From positions 62,001-126,000 of the forward strand of contig NZ_JAIFZM010000003.1 in the NCBI RefSeq assembly GCF_022095695.1: a DNA stretch of 64,000 nt, written 5' to 3'. Origin of the DNA: Oceanobacillus jordanicus (GTDB lineage Bacteria; Bacillota; Bacilli; Bacillales; Amphibacillaceae). The notes under the pieces are model-generated. The model searched no databases. It saw only the letters and a list, made by a program, of their open reading frames with translations, and was not told the origin of the DNA. Position numbers and translations under genes: made by a program. Shown here piece by piece: positions 33,686 to 44,540 of the stretch (the first letter of the stretch is position 1; the number at the start of each line of letters is the position of its first letter).

Positions 33686-35734
33686 ATGACCAATGAGCGA
33701 AATCTAGACAAGAATAAGAAAAAGGACCAACTTGATGATTACAAGGTAACGGATCAAGGAAAAGCACTGACTACAAATCAAGGGTTAAAGATGTCTGAAG
33801 ATGAATTTTCTTTAAAAGCAGGAGAACGCGGGCCAACCTTGATGGAAGATTTTCACTTTCGAGAAAAACTCACCCACTTTGACCATGAGCGCATTCCAGA
33901 AAGAGTTGTTCATGCACGGGGCTTTGCTGCGCATGGGGATTTTGAATTATATGAAAACATGAGCAAATATACAAGAGCAAAGTTTTTACAAAACACTTCG
34001 ATTAAGACGCCTGTTTTTGTACGTTTTTCTACGGTAAATGGGTCAAGAGGATCTGCTGATACGGTTCGGGATGCAAGAGGGTTTGCCACCAAATTTTTCA
34101 CCGAAGAAGGTAATTACGATCTGGTCGCCAATAATATTCCGGTGTTTTTCATTCAAGATGCCATTAAATTCCCTGATCTCGTCCATGCCTTCAAACCCGA
34201 GCCTGATAATGACATACCCCAAGCTTCCACTGCACACGATACTTTTTGGGATTTTGTTGCTAACAACCAGGAAAGTGCTCATATGATTATGTGGATTATG
34301 TCCGACCGTGCTATCCCAAGAAGTTTCCGTATGATGGAAGGATTCGGTGTACACACTTTCCGCCTTGTCAATGCGCAAGGGAAAGCCTACTTTGTTAAGT
34401 TTCATTGGAAGCCAAAGCTTGGAGTACACTCGTTGCTCTGGGACGAGTCTCATAAATTGACTGGAATTGATCCAGATTTCCATCGTAATGATTTATGGAA
34501 TGCTATTAATAACGGTAAATATCCTGAATTTGAATTAGGTGTACAAATTATTAATGAAGAAGATGAACTTAATATGGAATTTGATATCTTGGATGCTACG
34601 AAGATTTGGCCAGAAGAAATTATTCCAGTAAAAATCATTGGAAAAATGACATTAAATAAAAATGTCGATAACTTCTTTGCAGAAACAGAACAGGTTGCCT
34701 TCCATCCAGGAAATGTAGTTCCTGGAATTGACTTTACGAACGATCCGCTCCTCCAGGGGAGATTATTTTCATATACTGATACACAGCTCATCCGACTCGG
34801 CGGTCCGAACTTTCATGAAATTCCGATTAACAGACCCGTTGTACCTTTTCATAATAACCAACGGGAAGGATACCATAGGCAAACTATTAATGTGGGAAAA
34901 GTTAGCTATCATAGAAATTCGCTTGCAGGAAATACACCTAGCCCAGTTAGCCCTTCAGAAGGGGGGTATGAACATTATCAAGAAAAAGTGGAAGGTCGAA
35001 AAATCCGAGCAAGAAGTAGTAGTTTTACTGACCATTTCTCACAGGCCACATTATTTTGGAATAGCATGACACCAGTAGAGAAAATGCATATTACCGACGC
35101 TTTTAGCTTTGAACTTGGGAAAGTGAAAAGTGAATCGGTGAAACAGCAGTCCGTCAATATGTTCGCAAATGTAAATCTAGAGCTTGCAGTCACAATCGCA
35201 AAAAGAATTGGAGTGAATCCTCCAACTTCGGAAGGATCTGACGTAACTGCTACCTCTCCGGCGTTAAGTCAGCAAAATACAATATTTAAGCCAGACACCA
35301 GAAAAGTTGCAGTCATACTGGCGAAGGGGTTTAATGGTCCTGAAGTAAAATATGTATTAAAACAATTAAAGGATGCAGACTTGACTGTGGAAATAATCAG
35401 CGAAAATCAAGGTAATGTGTTGGGAACAAACGACGTTATTTTAAAAGCTGACCACACTTTTCAAACAGCAAAGTCCGTCATGTATGATTCTGTATATATT
35501 GTAAATGGTAGTCAGACGAGCAAGAGATTTAATAAAGATGCTGTATACTTTATTGATGAAGCATTCTCACATTATAAACCAATCGGCGCTTCCCACGAAG
35601 GAATACAGTATTTAACAGTCAACCATTTTGACGGCAAACCTGGTGTTGTTGTAGCAGATGAAATTAGCAATTTCCCAGAAGCGTTTATATACGCTATTGG
35701 TCATCATCGTTTTTGGAACAGAAAGATTGTTTAG
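33686..35734 (+). CDS. katE: large-subunit (clade 2) catalase KatE
   Basis: 682 aa, about the size of B. subtilis KatE (686). Haem catalase core: distal His in PERVVHARGFAAHG, Asn in DLVANNIPVFFIQD, and proximal Tyr in GRLFSYTDTQLIRLGG. The extra C-terminal ~150 residues (KVAVILAKGFNGPEVKYVLK) form the DJ-1/class-I-amidotransferase-like domain of large catalases. It dismutates H2O2. The B. subtilis homologue is a sigma-B gene; I did not find a convincing sigma-B promoter here. It lies divergent to cstR, which fits combined sulfur and oxidative stress protection. AGGAGGG precedes the ATG. Confidence 0.95.
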   Translation: MTNERNLDKNKKKDQLDDYKVTDQGKALTTNQGLKMSEDEFSLKAGERGPTLMEDFHFREKLTHFDHERIPERVVHARGFAAHGDFELYENMSKYTRAKFLQNTSIKTPVFVRFSTVNGSRGSADTVRDARGFATKFFTEEGNYDLVANNIPVFFIQDAIKFPDLVHAFKPEPDNDIPQASTAHDTFWDFVANNQESAHMIMWIMSDRAIPRSFRMMEGFGVHTFRLVNAQGKAYFVKFHWKPKLGVHSLLWDESHKLTGIDPDFHRNDLWNAINNGKYPEFELGVQIINEEDELNMEFDILDATKIWPEEIIPVKIIGKMTLNKNVDNFFAETEQVAFHPGNVVPGIDFTNDPLLQGRLFSYTDTQLIRLGGPNFHEIPINRPVVPFHNNQREGYHRQTINVGKVSYHRNSLAGNTPSPVSPSEGGYEHYQEKVEGRKIRARSSSFTDHFSQATLFWNSMTPVEKMHITDAFSFELGKVKSESVKQQSVNMFANVNLELAVTIAKRIGVNPPTSEGSDVTATSPALSQQNTIFKPDTRKVAVILAKGFNGPEVKYVLKQLKDADLTVEIISENQGNVLGTNDVILKADHTFQTAKSVMYDSVYIVNGSQTSKRFNKDAVYFIDEAFSHYKPIGASHEGIQYLTVNHFDGKPGVVVADEISNFPEAFIYAIGHHRFWNRKIV

Positions 35735-35865
35735 CTGTAATATCAAATCCCTATCTATCCAGTTAAAAAGGTATGGTTCTAAATGCTAACTGCGTGGGTG
35801 GGCTCGATTGGCAAGAACCAATGTAGGAAATAGTGAAAAGAACAAGTATCACAAGTTAAACAGCA

Positions 35866-35892
35866 GAACCCCTCAACAAATTTGAGGGGTTC
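35866..35892. terminator. stem-loop between katE and the cupin gene
   Basis: GAACCCCTCAA/TTGAGGGGTTC, 11 perfect pairs with a 5-nt loop. No U-tract on either side, so termination strength is uncertain. Confidence 0.5.
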
Positions 35893-35955
35893 AACTAACA
35901 TGATATTAACTTTCAGAAATTAAAATTGCCCGGTTTTCATTGGATACGCTTTGGC

Positions 35956-36765
35956 TTACATATTTTTACTTTGCTGAAGAAGCTTTGATTCTCCTGTACG
36001 CTCCCATTCTTCTACCATTTCATATGCTCTTTCAGGAGAGTAACCTTTTCCAACAAGAACACCCATAAGAATAAATTCTTGAAGAATATGTGTAGCATTT
36101 ATCCCTCTCTTGACGTCCTCTAATCCCTCTCTCACTAAAAACTCTGTGTGCTGTACCCATTCATCTGGTGTTCTACCAAAATAATTTGGACTGGCCGAAT
36201 TATTTCCTTCTTCCGCGGCCATAGCATCAGCTTTCGTTTGATGAACCGTTCCAAATGGATGTTCTGGAGGCGCATAAATGGTATATAACTTTAATGGTTT
36301 ACTTCCAGTGTTAGTCAAATTATGCCACGTACCAGCTGGAACCATAATAGCATAATCTTCAGAGACCCTTCTTTCAAAGTTCAAATTATTTTCAGAGTCC
36401 CCCATTTGAACAAGCCCCTGCCCCTCTTCAATACGTAGAAATTGATCAACATTTGGATGGACTTCTAGACCAATGCTCTCCCCAACATCTATACTCATTA
36501 ATACGACTTGCAAATGATTTCCGGTCCATATTGCCGTGCGAAAGGTTCGGTTCCTTTCCGCTGCTTCCTCTATATTTATTACGAATGGCTGTTTCCCTTG
36601 ATCTGTAAGCCTCATATTTTCCGCCCTGTCTTCTATTTGCATTGGCTGATAATAACCCTCCATATCAGTTGCTTGTGGGTAACCCCAGTAAACAGGTTGT
36701 TGGCGATTATATGGCATTGGAACATTTACATAGTAATTCGGGTACATGTAAGGTGAATAATACAT
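35956..36765 (-). CDS. cupin-domain protein with Tyr/Pro-rich N-terminus
   Basis: 269 aa. The first ~45 residues are rich in Tyr, Pro and Met (MYYSPYMYPNYYVNVPMP), like many spore coat proteins. A cupin domain follows (residues ~85-180): SIGLEVHPNVDQFLRIEEGQ, then PAGTWHNLTNTGSKPLKLY. The HxN-x-D-Q / H motifs suggest a metal site. A helical tail (LQEFILMGVLVGKGYSPERA) follows. ATG 36765 has AAGGAGTG upstream. A CATATGATA sequence (36795-36803, minus) fits the sigma-K -10 but lacks an AC -35. Spore coat location is plausible, not shown. Confidence 0.7.
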   Translation of the reverse strand: MYYSPYMYPNYYVNVPMPYNRQQPVYWGYPQATDMEGYYQPMQIEDRAENMRLTDQGKQPFVINIEEAAERNRTFRTAIWTGNHLQVVLMSIDVGESIGLEVHPNVDQFLRIEEGQGLVQMGDSENNLNFERRVSEDYAIMVPAGTWHNLTNTGSKPLKLYTIYAPPEHPFGTVHQTKADAMAAEEGNNSASPNYFGRTPDEWVQHTEFLVREGLEDVKRGINATHILQEFILMGVLVGKGYSPERAYEMVEEWERTGESKLLQQSKNM

Positions 36766-37062
36766 ATTTCTCACTCCTTAATTATTATCACAAGTATCAT
36801 ATGCATAATGCCTAAAAGAGGAACTTTCGCTTTAAAATTATGAAAGACAATTAATTTAAAATGTCTATAAAACTTCTTTATAAATGCGATTTCCGTTTAT
36901 GGTCTACTAAAATAGATAGGAAAAATATCTTAAGAAATATTCTTTACATAGAATTGATGAAGAGCTTTTATGAAGTTCCCTTCTTGCATTCCAACACCAA
37001 ACTATATATAATTAAGAAAACAATATCTATGGCTATGACAAAGGCGTAGTACAATTACCCAC

Positions 37063-38249
<1,187 letters not shown>

Positions 38250-38256
38250 CAAAAAC

Positions 38257-38295
38257 ACAAAAGCCAATTGATAATAGGTTATCAATTGGCTTTTT
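38257..38295. terminator. bidirectional terminator between trpS and yjbA
   Basis: AAGCCAATTGATA (38261-38273) pairs with TATCAATTGGCTT (38280-38292), flanked by A- and T-runs. Confidence 0.85.
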
Positions 38296-38296
38296 A

Positions 38297-39058
38297 CTAT
38301 TTCTGCTTTGAAATATTCTCTGTTTGGCCGTTCTCCACTTCCCAAATTTTCTCAAGGAAAGGTTGGCCTTTAATCAACTTCCCACAGAGATCTTCATGGG
38401 CGTTACTCCACCCTTTTTTTACTCCTGTATACAATGCGCCCCACACTTCATCTTCATCCATAAAGCGAATGTATGGGTATTTCTTGGGATCCCATTCCGT
38501 TAGCCAATAACGCAATTCTTCTAAATTGTTTGTGGTGCGAAGCTGATCAAGCCCCATCATCAATAAATGCTTCAATTGCCGCTCTTTTCTCGTCAATCCA
38601 AAGACAAGGTCTGGGGACATCGAAAGCATATGGTATTCCTTTTGGTATGCCTTTGAATCAAACTTGTAGGATTGTGGCTTCGTGTTTTTGATCATATCGT
38701 AGACAAGCTGTTCCTGTCGTGGAATCAGTCTACTTTTACGAATCGGAATTTCATAGCCAATAGTATCAAAAACCAGGATGTCTGCTCCATCCGAAACAAT
38801 ACAGGCATAGTCCAATACATTACGCTCCTGCCCTTTACGCACATATGCTCTTTTGTAGATGGAATCCAGCAAAGGACGCGGCAAGTCGTGCATATCATTC
38901 TCAATATAATGAAACAGTTCTTTTGTTATGTAAAGTAATGGAACCTGATCAAGCAGCTCAATTCCGTCATTTTTCCGCCATTCATGAAAATAACACACAT
39001 TATAGCCATTCTCTTCGCCTTCAAACCAATTTACCCAAACATCGTGCATATACAACAT
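38297..39058 (-). CDS. yjbA: YjbA, UPF0736/DUF3603 protein
   Basis: 253 aa, cytosolic, no membrane segment. [19 protein letters not shown] at the start, [17 protein letters not shown] in the middle and [19 protein letters not shown] near the end are family features. In B. subtilis yjbA is a sporulation-expressed gene of unknown function. ATG 39058 follows GAGGG; the longer frame to 39064 starts with TTG too close to the Shine-Dalgarno. Convergent with trpS as in B. subtilis. Confidence 0.88.
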   Translation of the reverse strand: MLYMHDVWVNWFEGEENGYNVCYFHEWRKNDGIELLDQVPLLYITKELFHYIENDMHDLPRPLLDSIYKRAYVRKGQERNVLDYACIVSDGADILVFDTIGYEIPIRKSRLIPRQEQLVYDMIKNTKPQSYKFDSKAYQKEYHMLSMSPDLVFGLTRKERQLKHLLMMGLDQLRTTNNLEELRYWLTEWDPKKYPYIRFMDEDEVWGALYTGVKKGWSNAHEDLCGKLIKGQPFLEKIWEVENGQTENISKQK

Positions 39059-39138
39059 AAACAACCCTCACTTCTAAAACTGAACTTAGAATACATTATG
39101 ACCATCATAAAGAAATTTATTCTAAGCCATTGCAAGAT

Positions 39139-39345
39139 TTAAGGGGTGTTTGGGTAACGGTATACAACAAAAGCCATTAAGACTATTCCTAACGGTAGAA
39201 AGTAACACTCCATTCTGCCCGAAATAAAGATAAAGTACTCTAACCATGTGATGCCAGCAGGTAAAAAGTTTAAGTACGCTATAATCGTAACCCCACCACT
39301 TACCGCTAAACCAAATCCTATTAAAAAAACAAAAATATAGCCCAT
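39139..39345 (-). CDS. small membrane protein, 68 aa
   Basis: Two predicted membrane helices: MGYIFVFLIGFGLAVSGGVT and CYFLPLGIVLMAFVVY, linked by a loop with LEYFIFISGRME. No named family recognised; small proteins of this type accompany yjbA in related Bacillaceae as far as I recall. ATG 39345 has GGTGGGGG upstream. No terminator is visible between it and yjbA (80-nt gap), so the two may be co-transcribed. Confidence 0.65.
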   Translation of the reverse strand: MGYIFVFLIGFGLAVSGGVTIIAYLNFLPAGITWLEYFIFISGRMECYFLPLGIVLMAFVVYRYPNTP

Positions 39346-39465
39346 CTTATCCCCCACCAATACTTGTCCAAGCTTTTATATATGTATATGCTTGTCCATG
39401 GGAAACCATGATTTCTTATTATGCAATTGATTGGAGGCGCTGGGACACGAAAGATCGCTCTCTTG

Positions 39466-39539
39466 CGATGTTCACTCTTTCTTGGCTGATGTTAGTTCCC
39501 CCTAGGCCGATGTTCACTTCTTCTTGGCTGATGTTAGTA
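39466..39539. repeat. two imperfect direct repeats, 42-nt period
   Basis: CGATGTTCACT..TTCTTGG plus CTGATGTTAGT occurs at 39466-39497 and again at 39508-39539 with two mismatches and a variable linker. This repeat occupies most of the otherwise gene-free 39346-39610 stretch. A short open frame runs through it but has no ribosome binding site. Confidence 0.7.
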
Positions 39540-39610
39540 CACTCTCCGACTATGCACTTCTTCTCGACAAAGATTCCTACTTCAGTACTTTACACCTTCC
39601 CTCAGAAACA

Positions 39611-39642
39611 AAAAAACTGACTGATAAGTTCAGTCAGTTTTT
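39611..39642 (-). terminator. terminator of fabH-fabF
   Basis: AAACTGACTGA (39614-39624) pairs with TCAGTCAGTTT (39630-39640). On the minus strand TTTTTTTG follows. Confidence 0.8.
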
Positions 39643-39646
39643 CGGA

Positions 39647-40885
39647 TTATTGATATTTTTTAAATACAAGTGCTACGTTATGACCGCCGAATCCTAAAGA
39701 GTTACTCATAACTACATCCACATTTTGTTTCCTTGCTTCGTTGGGTACGTAATCCAGGTCACAGTCTGGATCAGGGGTCTCATAATTAATTGTTGCAGGT
39801 ACGATGCTGTCCGTTATGGATTTGATTGAAATTAATGCTTCAATCCCACCAGCTGCACCTAGTAGGTGCCCAGTCATCGATTTTGTTGAAGAAACCGCAA
39901 CATGCTTAGAATGATCCCCTAACACTGTTTTAATTGCTTCCGTTTCAAATTTATCATTTAATGCAGTACTTGTACCATGTGCATTAATATAATCTACCTG
40001 GTTTGGAGATAGCCCAGCATCGTCAAGAGCCATTTGCATCGCTCTTGCAGCTCCTTCGCCATGTTCGGCAGGTGCTGTAATATGGTAAGCATCTCCTGTT
40101 GCGCCATATCCAACAATTTCTCCATAGATGTGGGCACCACGTTCCAATGCTGTTTCAAGTGATTCCAGAATCATAATTCCAGAGCCTTCCCCCATTACAA
40201 AGCCATCACGTTCTTTGTCAAATGGACGGCTAGCTTTTTTCGGATCTTCGTTTAAGGACAATGCTTTTGCAGAAGAGAACCCAGCAAATGACATATTGGT
40301 GATCGGCGCTTCTGTGCCTCCAGCAATAATGTAATCAACGTCCCCACGCTGAACAGCCTTAAATGCGTCACCAATTGAATTGGCTCCTGAAGCACAAGCT
40401 GTAACACTACAAGAGTTAATTCCTTTCGCCCCAAGTTGAATGGATACTTGTCCTGCAGCCATATCTGGGATCATCATTGGCACGAAAAATGGACTTACAC
40501 GTTTTGGTCCTTTTTCAATAAACTTGGAGTGCTGATCTTCCCATGTCGACATGCCACCAATACCAGAACCAATCCAAACCCCTACACGGTGTGCATTGTC
40601 TTCATTAATCTCCAATTTGGCATCTTCTACAGCCATCTTGGATGCAGCAACTGCGTACTGAGTGAATGGATCCATCTTTCGAGCATCCTTCTTATCCATG
40701 TATGCTGTTGGGTCAAAATCTTTTACCTCTGCTGCAACCTTTGCTTGAAAGTTATCTATATTTACTTTTGTAGCAAGACCAATGCCAGATTTTCCTGCAA
40801 CGATATTTTCCCACATTGTATCAACAGTGTTTCCTAATGGTGAAATTGCACCAAGTCCAGTAATAACTACTCTTTTTTGTTCCAT
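39647..40885 (-). CDS. fabF: 3-oxoacyl-[ACP] synthase II (FabF)
   Basis: 412 aa, thiolase fold. Catalytic Cys164 in [15 protein letters not shown], His in [11 protein letters not shown] and His in [13 protein letters not shown]. It elongates acyl-ACP with malonyl-ACP in type II fatty acid synthesis. The gene is 48 nt downstream of fabH on the same strand, forming the fabHA-fabF operon known from B. subtilis and controlled by FapR. AGGAGG precedes the ATG. Confidence 0.96.
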   Translation of the reverse strand: MEQKRVVITGLGAISPLGNTVDTMWENIVAGKSGIGLATKVNIDNFQAKVAAEVKDFDPTAYMDKKDARKMDPFTQYAVAASKMAVEDAKLEINEDNAHRVGVWIGSGIGGMSTWEDQHSKFIEKGPKRVSPFFVPMMIPDMAAGQVSIQLGAKGINSCSVTACASGANSIGDAFKAVQRGDVDYIIAGGTEAPITNMSFAGFSSAKALSLNEDPKKASRPFDKERDGFVMGEGSGIMILESLETALERGAHIYGEIVGYGATGDAYHITAPAEHGEGAARAMQMALDDAGLSPNQVDYINAHGTSTALNDKFETEAIKTVLGDHSKHVAVSSTKSMTGHLLGAAGGIEALISIKSITDSIVPATINYETPDPDCDLDYVPNEARKQNVDVVMSNSLGFGGHNVALVFKKYQ

Positions 40886-40933
40886 TGGATAAACCTCCTA
40901 TACATAACGGTGTCAGTTTTTGTTAACACCTAT

Positions 40934-41872
40934 TTATTTTCCCCAGCGTATAGCAACAGCGCCCCATGTTAATCCACCGCCGAAGCCTACTAAAACTACG
41001 ATATCATTATCTTTAATTTTACCGTCTTTTGCAGCTTCTGATAAGGCCATTGGAATAGATGCAGCTGAATTATTTCCGTATTTTTTAATGGTCGTTGCCA
41101 TTCTATCTTCCGAGATTTCTAAACGTTCGCGAGCAGCTTCCATAATACGGATGTTTGCTTGATGTGGAATGAGATAATCGACATCTTCTTTTTTTAGGCC
41201 TGCTTTATCAATTACATTCACTGTTGATTCAGGCATTTGACGTACGGCAAATTTATATACCTCTCTGCCGTTCATCACTAACATATCTTGTTCGTTTTGA
41301 TAGAGCTCCTTGCCACCTGCTCCATTTGATCCCAATTCAAAGGAAAGTATCCCTTTACCTTCTGAAACTTCACCAATAACGGCAGCTCCTGCGCCGTCTC
41401 CGAGTAAAACACAAGTACTACGATCTTCCCAATTCGTAATTTTGGACAGTTTCTCTGCTCCAATTACTAGTATCTTTTTATAAGCGTTTGTTTCAATAAA
41501 TTGCTTAGCAGTAATCATACCATACATGAATCCAGAACATGCAGCACTTACATCTAGAGCAGCAGCATTTTTCGCTCCTAGTCTTTCCTGGATCATACAC
41601 GATACTGAAGGGAAAGGAGTATCAGGTGTTACTGTCGCTGTTAGAATAAGATCAATCTCATCCGCCGTTACATCAGCTTCTTCCAATGCTTGCTTTGCTG
41701 CATAATAAGCCATGTCAGAAGTATCAATATCATCTTCAGCAAATCGTCTTTCTTCTATCCCAGTTCTTGTTCTAATCCATTCGTCTGTAGTATCCACCAA
41801 CTTCTCCATGTCTTTATTTGTTACAACTTTGGTTGGTAGATAATGACCTGTACCTAATACACCAACACCCAT
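40934..41872 (-). CDS. fabH: 3-oxoacyl-[ACP] synthase III (FabH)
   Basis: 312 aa. Catalytic Cys112 in [13 protein letters not shown], His in [11 protein letters not shown] and Asn in [10 protein letters not shown]. It starts fatty acid synthesis by condensing acyl-CoA (branched primers in Bacillaceae) with malonyl-ACP. The promoter (41927-41955) is overlapped by a FapR box, so malonyl-CoA levels should control it. The gene precedes fabF and follows med, the same order as B. subtilis, although no comZ-like gene was found between. Confidence 0.96.
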   Translation of the reverse strand: MGVGVLGTGHYLPTKVVTNKDMEKLVDTTDEWIRTRTGIEERRFAEDDIDTSDMAYYAAKQALEEADVTADEIDLILTATVTPDTPFPSVSCMIQERLGAKNAAALDVSAACSGFMYGMITAKQFIETNAYKKILVIGAEKLSKITNWEDRSTCVLLGDGAGAAVIGEVSEGKGILSFELGSNGAGGKELYQNEQDMLVMNGREVYKFAVRQMPESTVNVIDKAGLKKEDVDYLIPHQANIRIMEAARERLEISEDRMATTIKKYGNNSAASIPMALSEAAKDGKIKDNDIVVLVGFGGGLTWGAVAIRWGK

Positions 41873-41910
41873 ATATACAACTCCTTAAAATGTAGTTTTA
41901 TTATCAATTC

Positions 41911-41955
41911 TTATGACTTGGTACTAATTTTAATGCATTTTTCTCCTTCTTGCAA
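41911..41955 (-). promoter_or_regulatory. fabH promoter with FapR operator
   Basis: On the minus strand TTGCAA (41955-41950), 17-nt spacer, TAAAAT (41932-41927). Immediately downstream TTAGTACCAAGTCATAA (41927-41911) resembles the FapR operator family (TTAGTACC plus imperfect inverted half) found upstream of fatty acid genes. It would cover the transcription start. Confidence 0.75.
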
Positions 41956-42101
41956 GTTTACTGCAGCGAAAAAAAGATGAAATAAACGCCAAGAAGCTTC
42001 GTATGAAGCAATTTCCAAGCGAAGTTTCCAAGTAATAGAAAAAGTAAAGAAAGGGAATCTGAACGGTAAAAAAACAACCATAATTATTAGTCTGTTTATG
42101 T

Positions 42102-43061
42102 TTATTGTTCATTAGGTAGAAATTCAGTTTCTTTATATTCTCCCACTACCTCAGTTAAGTATTCTTGGTAGTCTTCCGGCACATTTGAACTAAATGGTCC
42201 TAGTGAAATCACGTCATCCTGAAAGTCATATGTTTGAATAGAACCTTCTAATTCGCCCTCTTCATATAAATCAGCTGCAAGCATATATAGCTTGTCCACA
42301 TGCTGAATCGTACTGGTGAGAACGTGCTGACCTCCAATTTCTGATTGGTCTGTTACATAGCCAATGGCAAACAAGTCATCACGAGCTGCCTTCTCCACAA
42401 TTTCTTTACTAAAAGCATCTCCTGTAGGATAAACTACATCGACACCAGTTTGAATCACCTGTTCATAAATTTCTTCTGCTGTCTCGGTGTCATTCCAATC
42501 GTTTACGAAATTCATATTAATTTCCGCTCGAGGGTTCTCATATTTCACACCTTCATAAAACCCTTCGATTTCCGGCTGCCATTCATGAGCAGCAATAATT
42601 CCCACATTGTCATTTGAGGTCATTTTGCCAGCCACCATGCCCCCAAAAAATCCCATCGCATGGGAATCAAAGTTTAGACTTGTAACATTATCACTAACAT
42701 AACCACCATTGAAATAAACAAAATGTACATCTGGGTAGCTTTCCGCAATATCTACAAAGTACTTCCCGTAAATACTACTGTGGCCAAATATTAGATTTAC
42801 TCCGTCTTGAACAAACTCCTCTACAGTATTTACTATCTGCTGTTCTGTTGTAATATCTTCTTTATAGAACACATCTACGTCATAAGTGTTTCCAATCTCC
42901 AACAGACCTGCGTATCCTTTGCTCCCCCATGCCTGATCATTAATCGAACCATCCAAGAGCATCCCGACATTTTGTATTTCTTGTTCGTTTGAACTGCATC
43001 CAGCTAGAGTGAAAACTAGCCCTATAAATAGCACAAGTCTGAATATAAGTCCTCTAGTCAT
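42102..43061 (-). CDS. med: Med-like BMP-family substrate-binding lipoprotein
   Basis: 319 aa. Lipoprotein signal with lipobox LAGCSS (Cys near 22), then a basic-membrane-protein (PnrA/Med) periplasmic-binding fold: NVGMLLDGSINDQAWGSKGY, VNLIFGHSSIYGKYF, GFFGGMVAGKMTSNDNVGII and VDVVYPTGDAFSKEIVE. B. subtilis Med (positive regulator of comK, 317 aa) has the same length and place upstream of fabHA. Nucleoside or another small-molecule ligand is possible. Confidence 0.85.
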   Translation of the reverse strand: MTRGLIFRLVLFIGLVFTLAGCSSNEQEIQNVGMLLDGSINDQAWGSKGYAGLLEIGNTYDVDVFYKEDITTEQQIVNTVEEFVQDGVNLIFGHSSIYGKYFVDIAESYPDVHFVYFNGGYVSDNVTSLNFDSHAMGFFGGMVAGKMTSNDNVGIIAAHEWQPEIEGFYEGVKYENPRAEINMNFVNDWNDTETAEEIYEQVIQTGVDVVYPTGDAFSKEIVEKAARDDLFAIGYVTDQSEIGGQHVLTSTIQHVDKLYMLAADLYEEGELEGSIQTYDFQDDVISLGPFSSNVPEDYQEYLTEVVGEYKETEFLPNEQ

Positions 43062-43146
43062 GGGCGCACTCCTATCATAATTAAAGTCTTTACTCGTTTA
43101 TATTACATGAATCTTTTTTAAAACGTCCATTTATTCTTCCAAAAAT

Positions 43147-43770
43147 TTAAAGATTGCCATATAGATTATCATATTGAATTTTATTTTCTTGATAATGCTG
43201 TAACACTTTTTCTACTTTTTGCTCAATAGGTATATTGTCCCGAAGATAGATAGAATTTTCAAGTTTAAGCTTCGGATTTTCTTCAGAACGGAATGACCGA
43301 ACATAGAGATCCTCCCGGCTTGCAATCCCTTTGGTATTCCAATCCACCAATTCCCCGATAAAATCTTTTATATAGATTGATTCCTTTTGAAATAAGATAG
43401 AATCAAAACGAACATAAGAGTTGTTCCAATACATTCCGTCTTTATCCATTTGCATCCACTCTCCAAATAATATTGGCACGTGAATACAGGTATGTCTTTT
43501 ACCCTGGTTTTTCGAACTATCTTTGCATAATACATAGGTATGTACCGTGTTAGCAGTTAATTTATCGTTATAGTCGCCCAATATATATGCAATTTTATAC
43601 TTCTTTTCCGGATTAAAAGGGCCATAGGAACTATTCCTTCCAAAAAATAAAGTAAGCTCATCTGAATCTTGTTCATTCTCTTGCCCGTGAACCTCAAAAC
43701 CGAGTTCTAAAAGATGTTCTACCATGTGATAACCTAACCAATGATTGCTTGGAGACACTAAATACGTCAC
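43147..43770 (-). CDS. conserved hypothetical, possible NAD(P)-epimerase-like protein (YjaV position)
   Basis: 207 aa. The N-terminus (MTYLVSPSNHWLGYHMVEHL) looks like a degenerate Rossmann start in which the Gly-rich loop is altered. The rest (KYKIAYILGDYNDKL, CIHVPILFGEWMQMD, DFIGELVDWNTKGIASREDL) resembles a shortened nucleotide-sugar-epimerase-like fold, without a clear YxxxK active site. In B. subtilis yjaV occupies this place, upstream of med; I assign by position only. Function unknown. AAGGAGG precedes the ATG. Confidence 0.6.
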   Translation of the reverse strand: MTYLVSPSNHWLGYHMVEHLLELGFEVHGQENEQDSDELTLFFGRNSSYGPFNPEKKYKIAYILGDYNDKLTANTVHTYVLCKDSSKNQGKRHTCIHVPILFGEWMQMDKDGMYWNNSYVRFDSILFQKESIYIKDFIGELVDWNTKGIASREDLYVRSFRSEENPKLKLENSIYLRDNIPIEQKVEKVLQHYQENKIQYDNLYGNL

Positions 43771-43885
43771 AAAAAAACCTCCTTAAGGAAAGCGAATGAT
43801 AAAGAAATAGCTTTTCATTTAAGCCTCTATTTGATAAAATATATACAAAATGTACGAACTATGCATAAAAAATGAGGTGTTAACA

Positions 43886-44062
43886 ATGCGTTACATATGG
43901 ACAATCGTTTGGGCTTTACTAATTAGTGGAGTGCTATCCTATGTTCTATCCAGTATGGGTGGCGGACAATTTGATTTAACGAGCACCGTTGTATTTGCTG
44001 CTATTTTGTCAGTATTTGTATTTCTACTTGGCGAAGTTGCTTTAAAGGCAGATAAAAAATAA
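43886..44062 (+). CDS. yjzD: small membrane protein YjzD (DUF2929)
   Basis: 58 aa with two membrane helices (MRYIWTIVWALLISGVLSYV, then VVFAAILSVFVFLLGEVAL) and a short basic tail. The MRYxWTxVW start is the hallmark of the YjzD/DUF2929 family. Function unknown. ATG 43886 is chosen because TGAGGTG lies 8 nt upstream and the family starts with MRY; a longer frame from 43850 has no site. Divergent from the YjaV-position gene. Confidence 0.8.
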   Translation: MRYIWTIVWALLISGVLSYVLSSMGGGQFDLTSTVVFAAILSVFVFLLGEVALKADKK

Positions 44063-44082
44063 TTAACAATATTGGAAAGAGT

Positions 44083-44122
44083 AACCCTTGCCTCATGCAG
44101 AATGGGCAAGGGTTTATTTATT
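44083..44122. terminator. bidirectional terminator after yjzD
   Basis: AACCCTTGCC (44083-44092) pairs with GGCAAGGGTT (44105-44114), followed by TATTTATTT. Confidence 0.75.
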
Positions 44123-44128
44123 TACATT

Positions 44129-44482
44129 TTAATACCATGGAAGAATACTTAATGCCGTTAGTGCTGCCAATGGCAGGACAAGCCTTCTAAAACGTGGTCT
44201 TCCGTATCCGTAACCCGGTCCATACCCATACCCAGGATATCCGCCATAGCCAAAACCATGCCCATAGCCAAATTGGCGGTAGTCATCTGATGATCCATGG
44301 TGTTGATAGGTAGGCATTTGTTGTTGTTCATTTGATTCCAGCGGTACAGCAAAGTATACATACTCGTCATCTAGACCAGTAATAATTCCATCTACATTTG
44401 TACCGTCAACCATTTCGGCAAGCACATAAGCATGCATATGTTTTTTACATAAGTCGTATATATGGTGTTGATTATGATTCAT
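44129..44482 (-). CDS. Gly/Tyr-rich protein with Sm-like N-terminal segment, 117 aa
   Basis: The N-terminal ~50 residues (LCKKHMHAYVLAEMVDGTNV, DGIITGLDDEYVYFAVP) look like a small beta-barrel (Sm-like) segment. A Gly/Tyr/Phe repeat region follows (YGHGFGYGGYPGYGYGPGYG), and the C-terminus is basic then hydrophobic (RFRRLVLPLAALTALSILPW). The C-terminal domain of CotO in this window has a similar G-x-I-T-G-x-x-D-x-Y-V-Y pattern. A spore-surface role is a guess from composition. ATG 44482 has AGGAGG upstream; the longer frame to 44515 is less likely. Confidence 0.6.
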   Translation of the reverse strand: MNHNQHHIYDLCKKHMHAYVLAEMVDGTNVDGIITGLDDEYVYFAVPLESNEQQQMPTYQHHGSSDDYRQFGYGHGFGYGGYPGYGYGPGYGYGRPRFRRLVLPLAALTALSILPWY

Positions 44483-44540
44483 TTTAACAACCTCCTCACA
44501 ATCTAGACTATTCAATAGCCCTTGGGTATGTGACTAGGTT

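Noticed and set aside
39408-39620. 70-codon frame across the direct repeats at 39.5 kb
   Set aside because: No Shine-Dalgarno; amino acid repeats merely reflect the DNA repeat; ends inside the fabF terminator.
41930-42112. comZ-like gene between med and fabH
   Set aside because: The only open frame (60 codons, minus) is Phe/Tyr-rich, has no good ribosome binding site and covers the fabH promoter.
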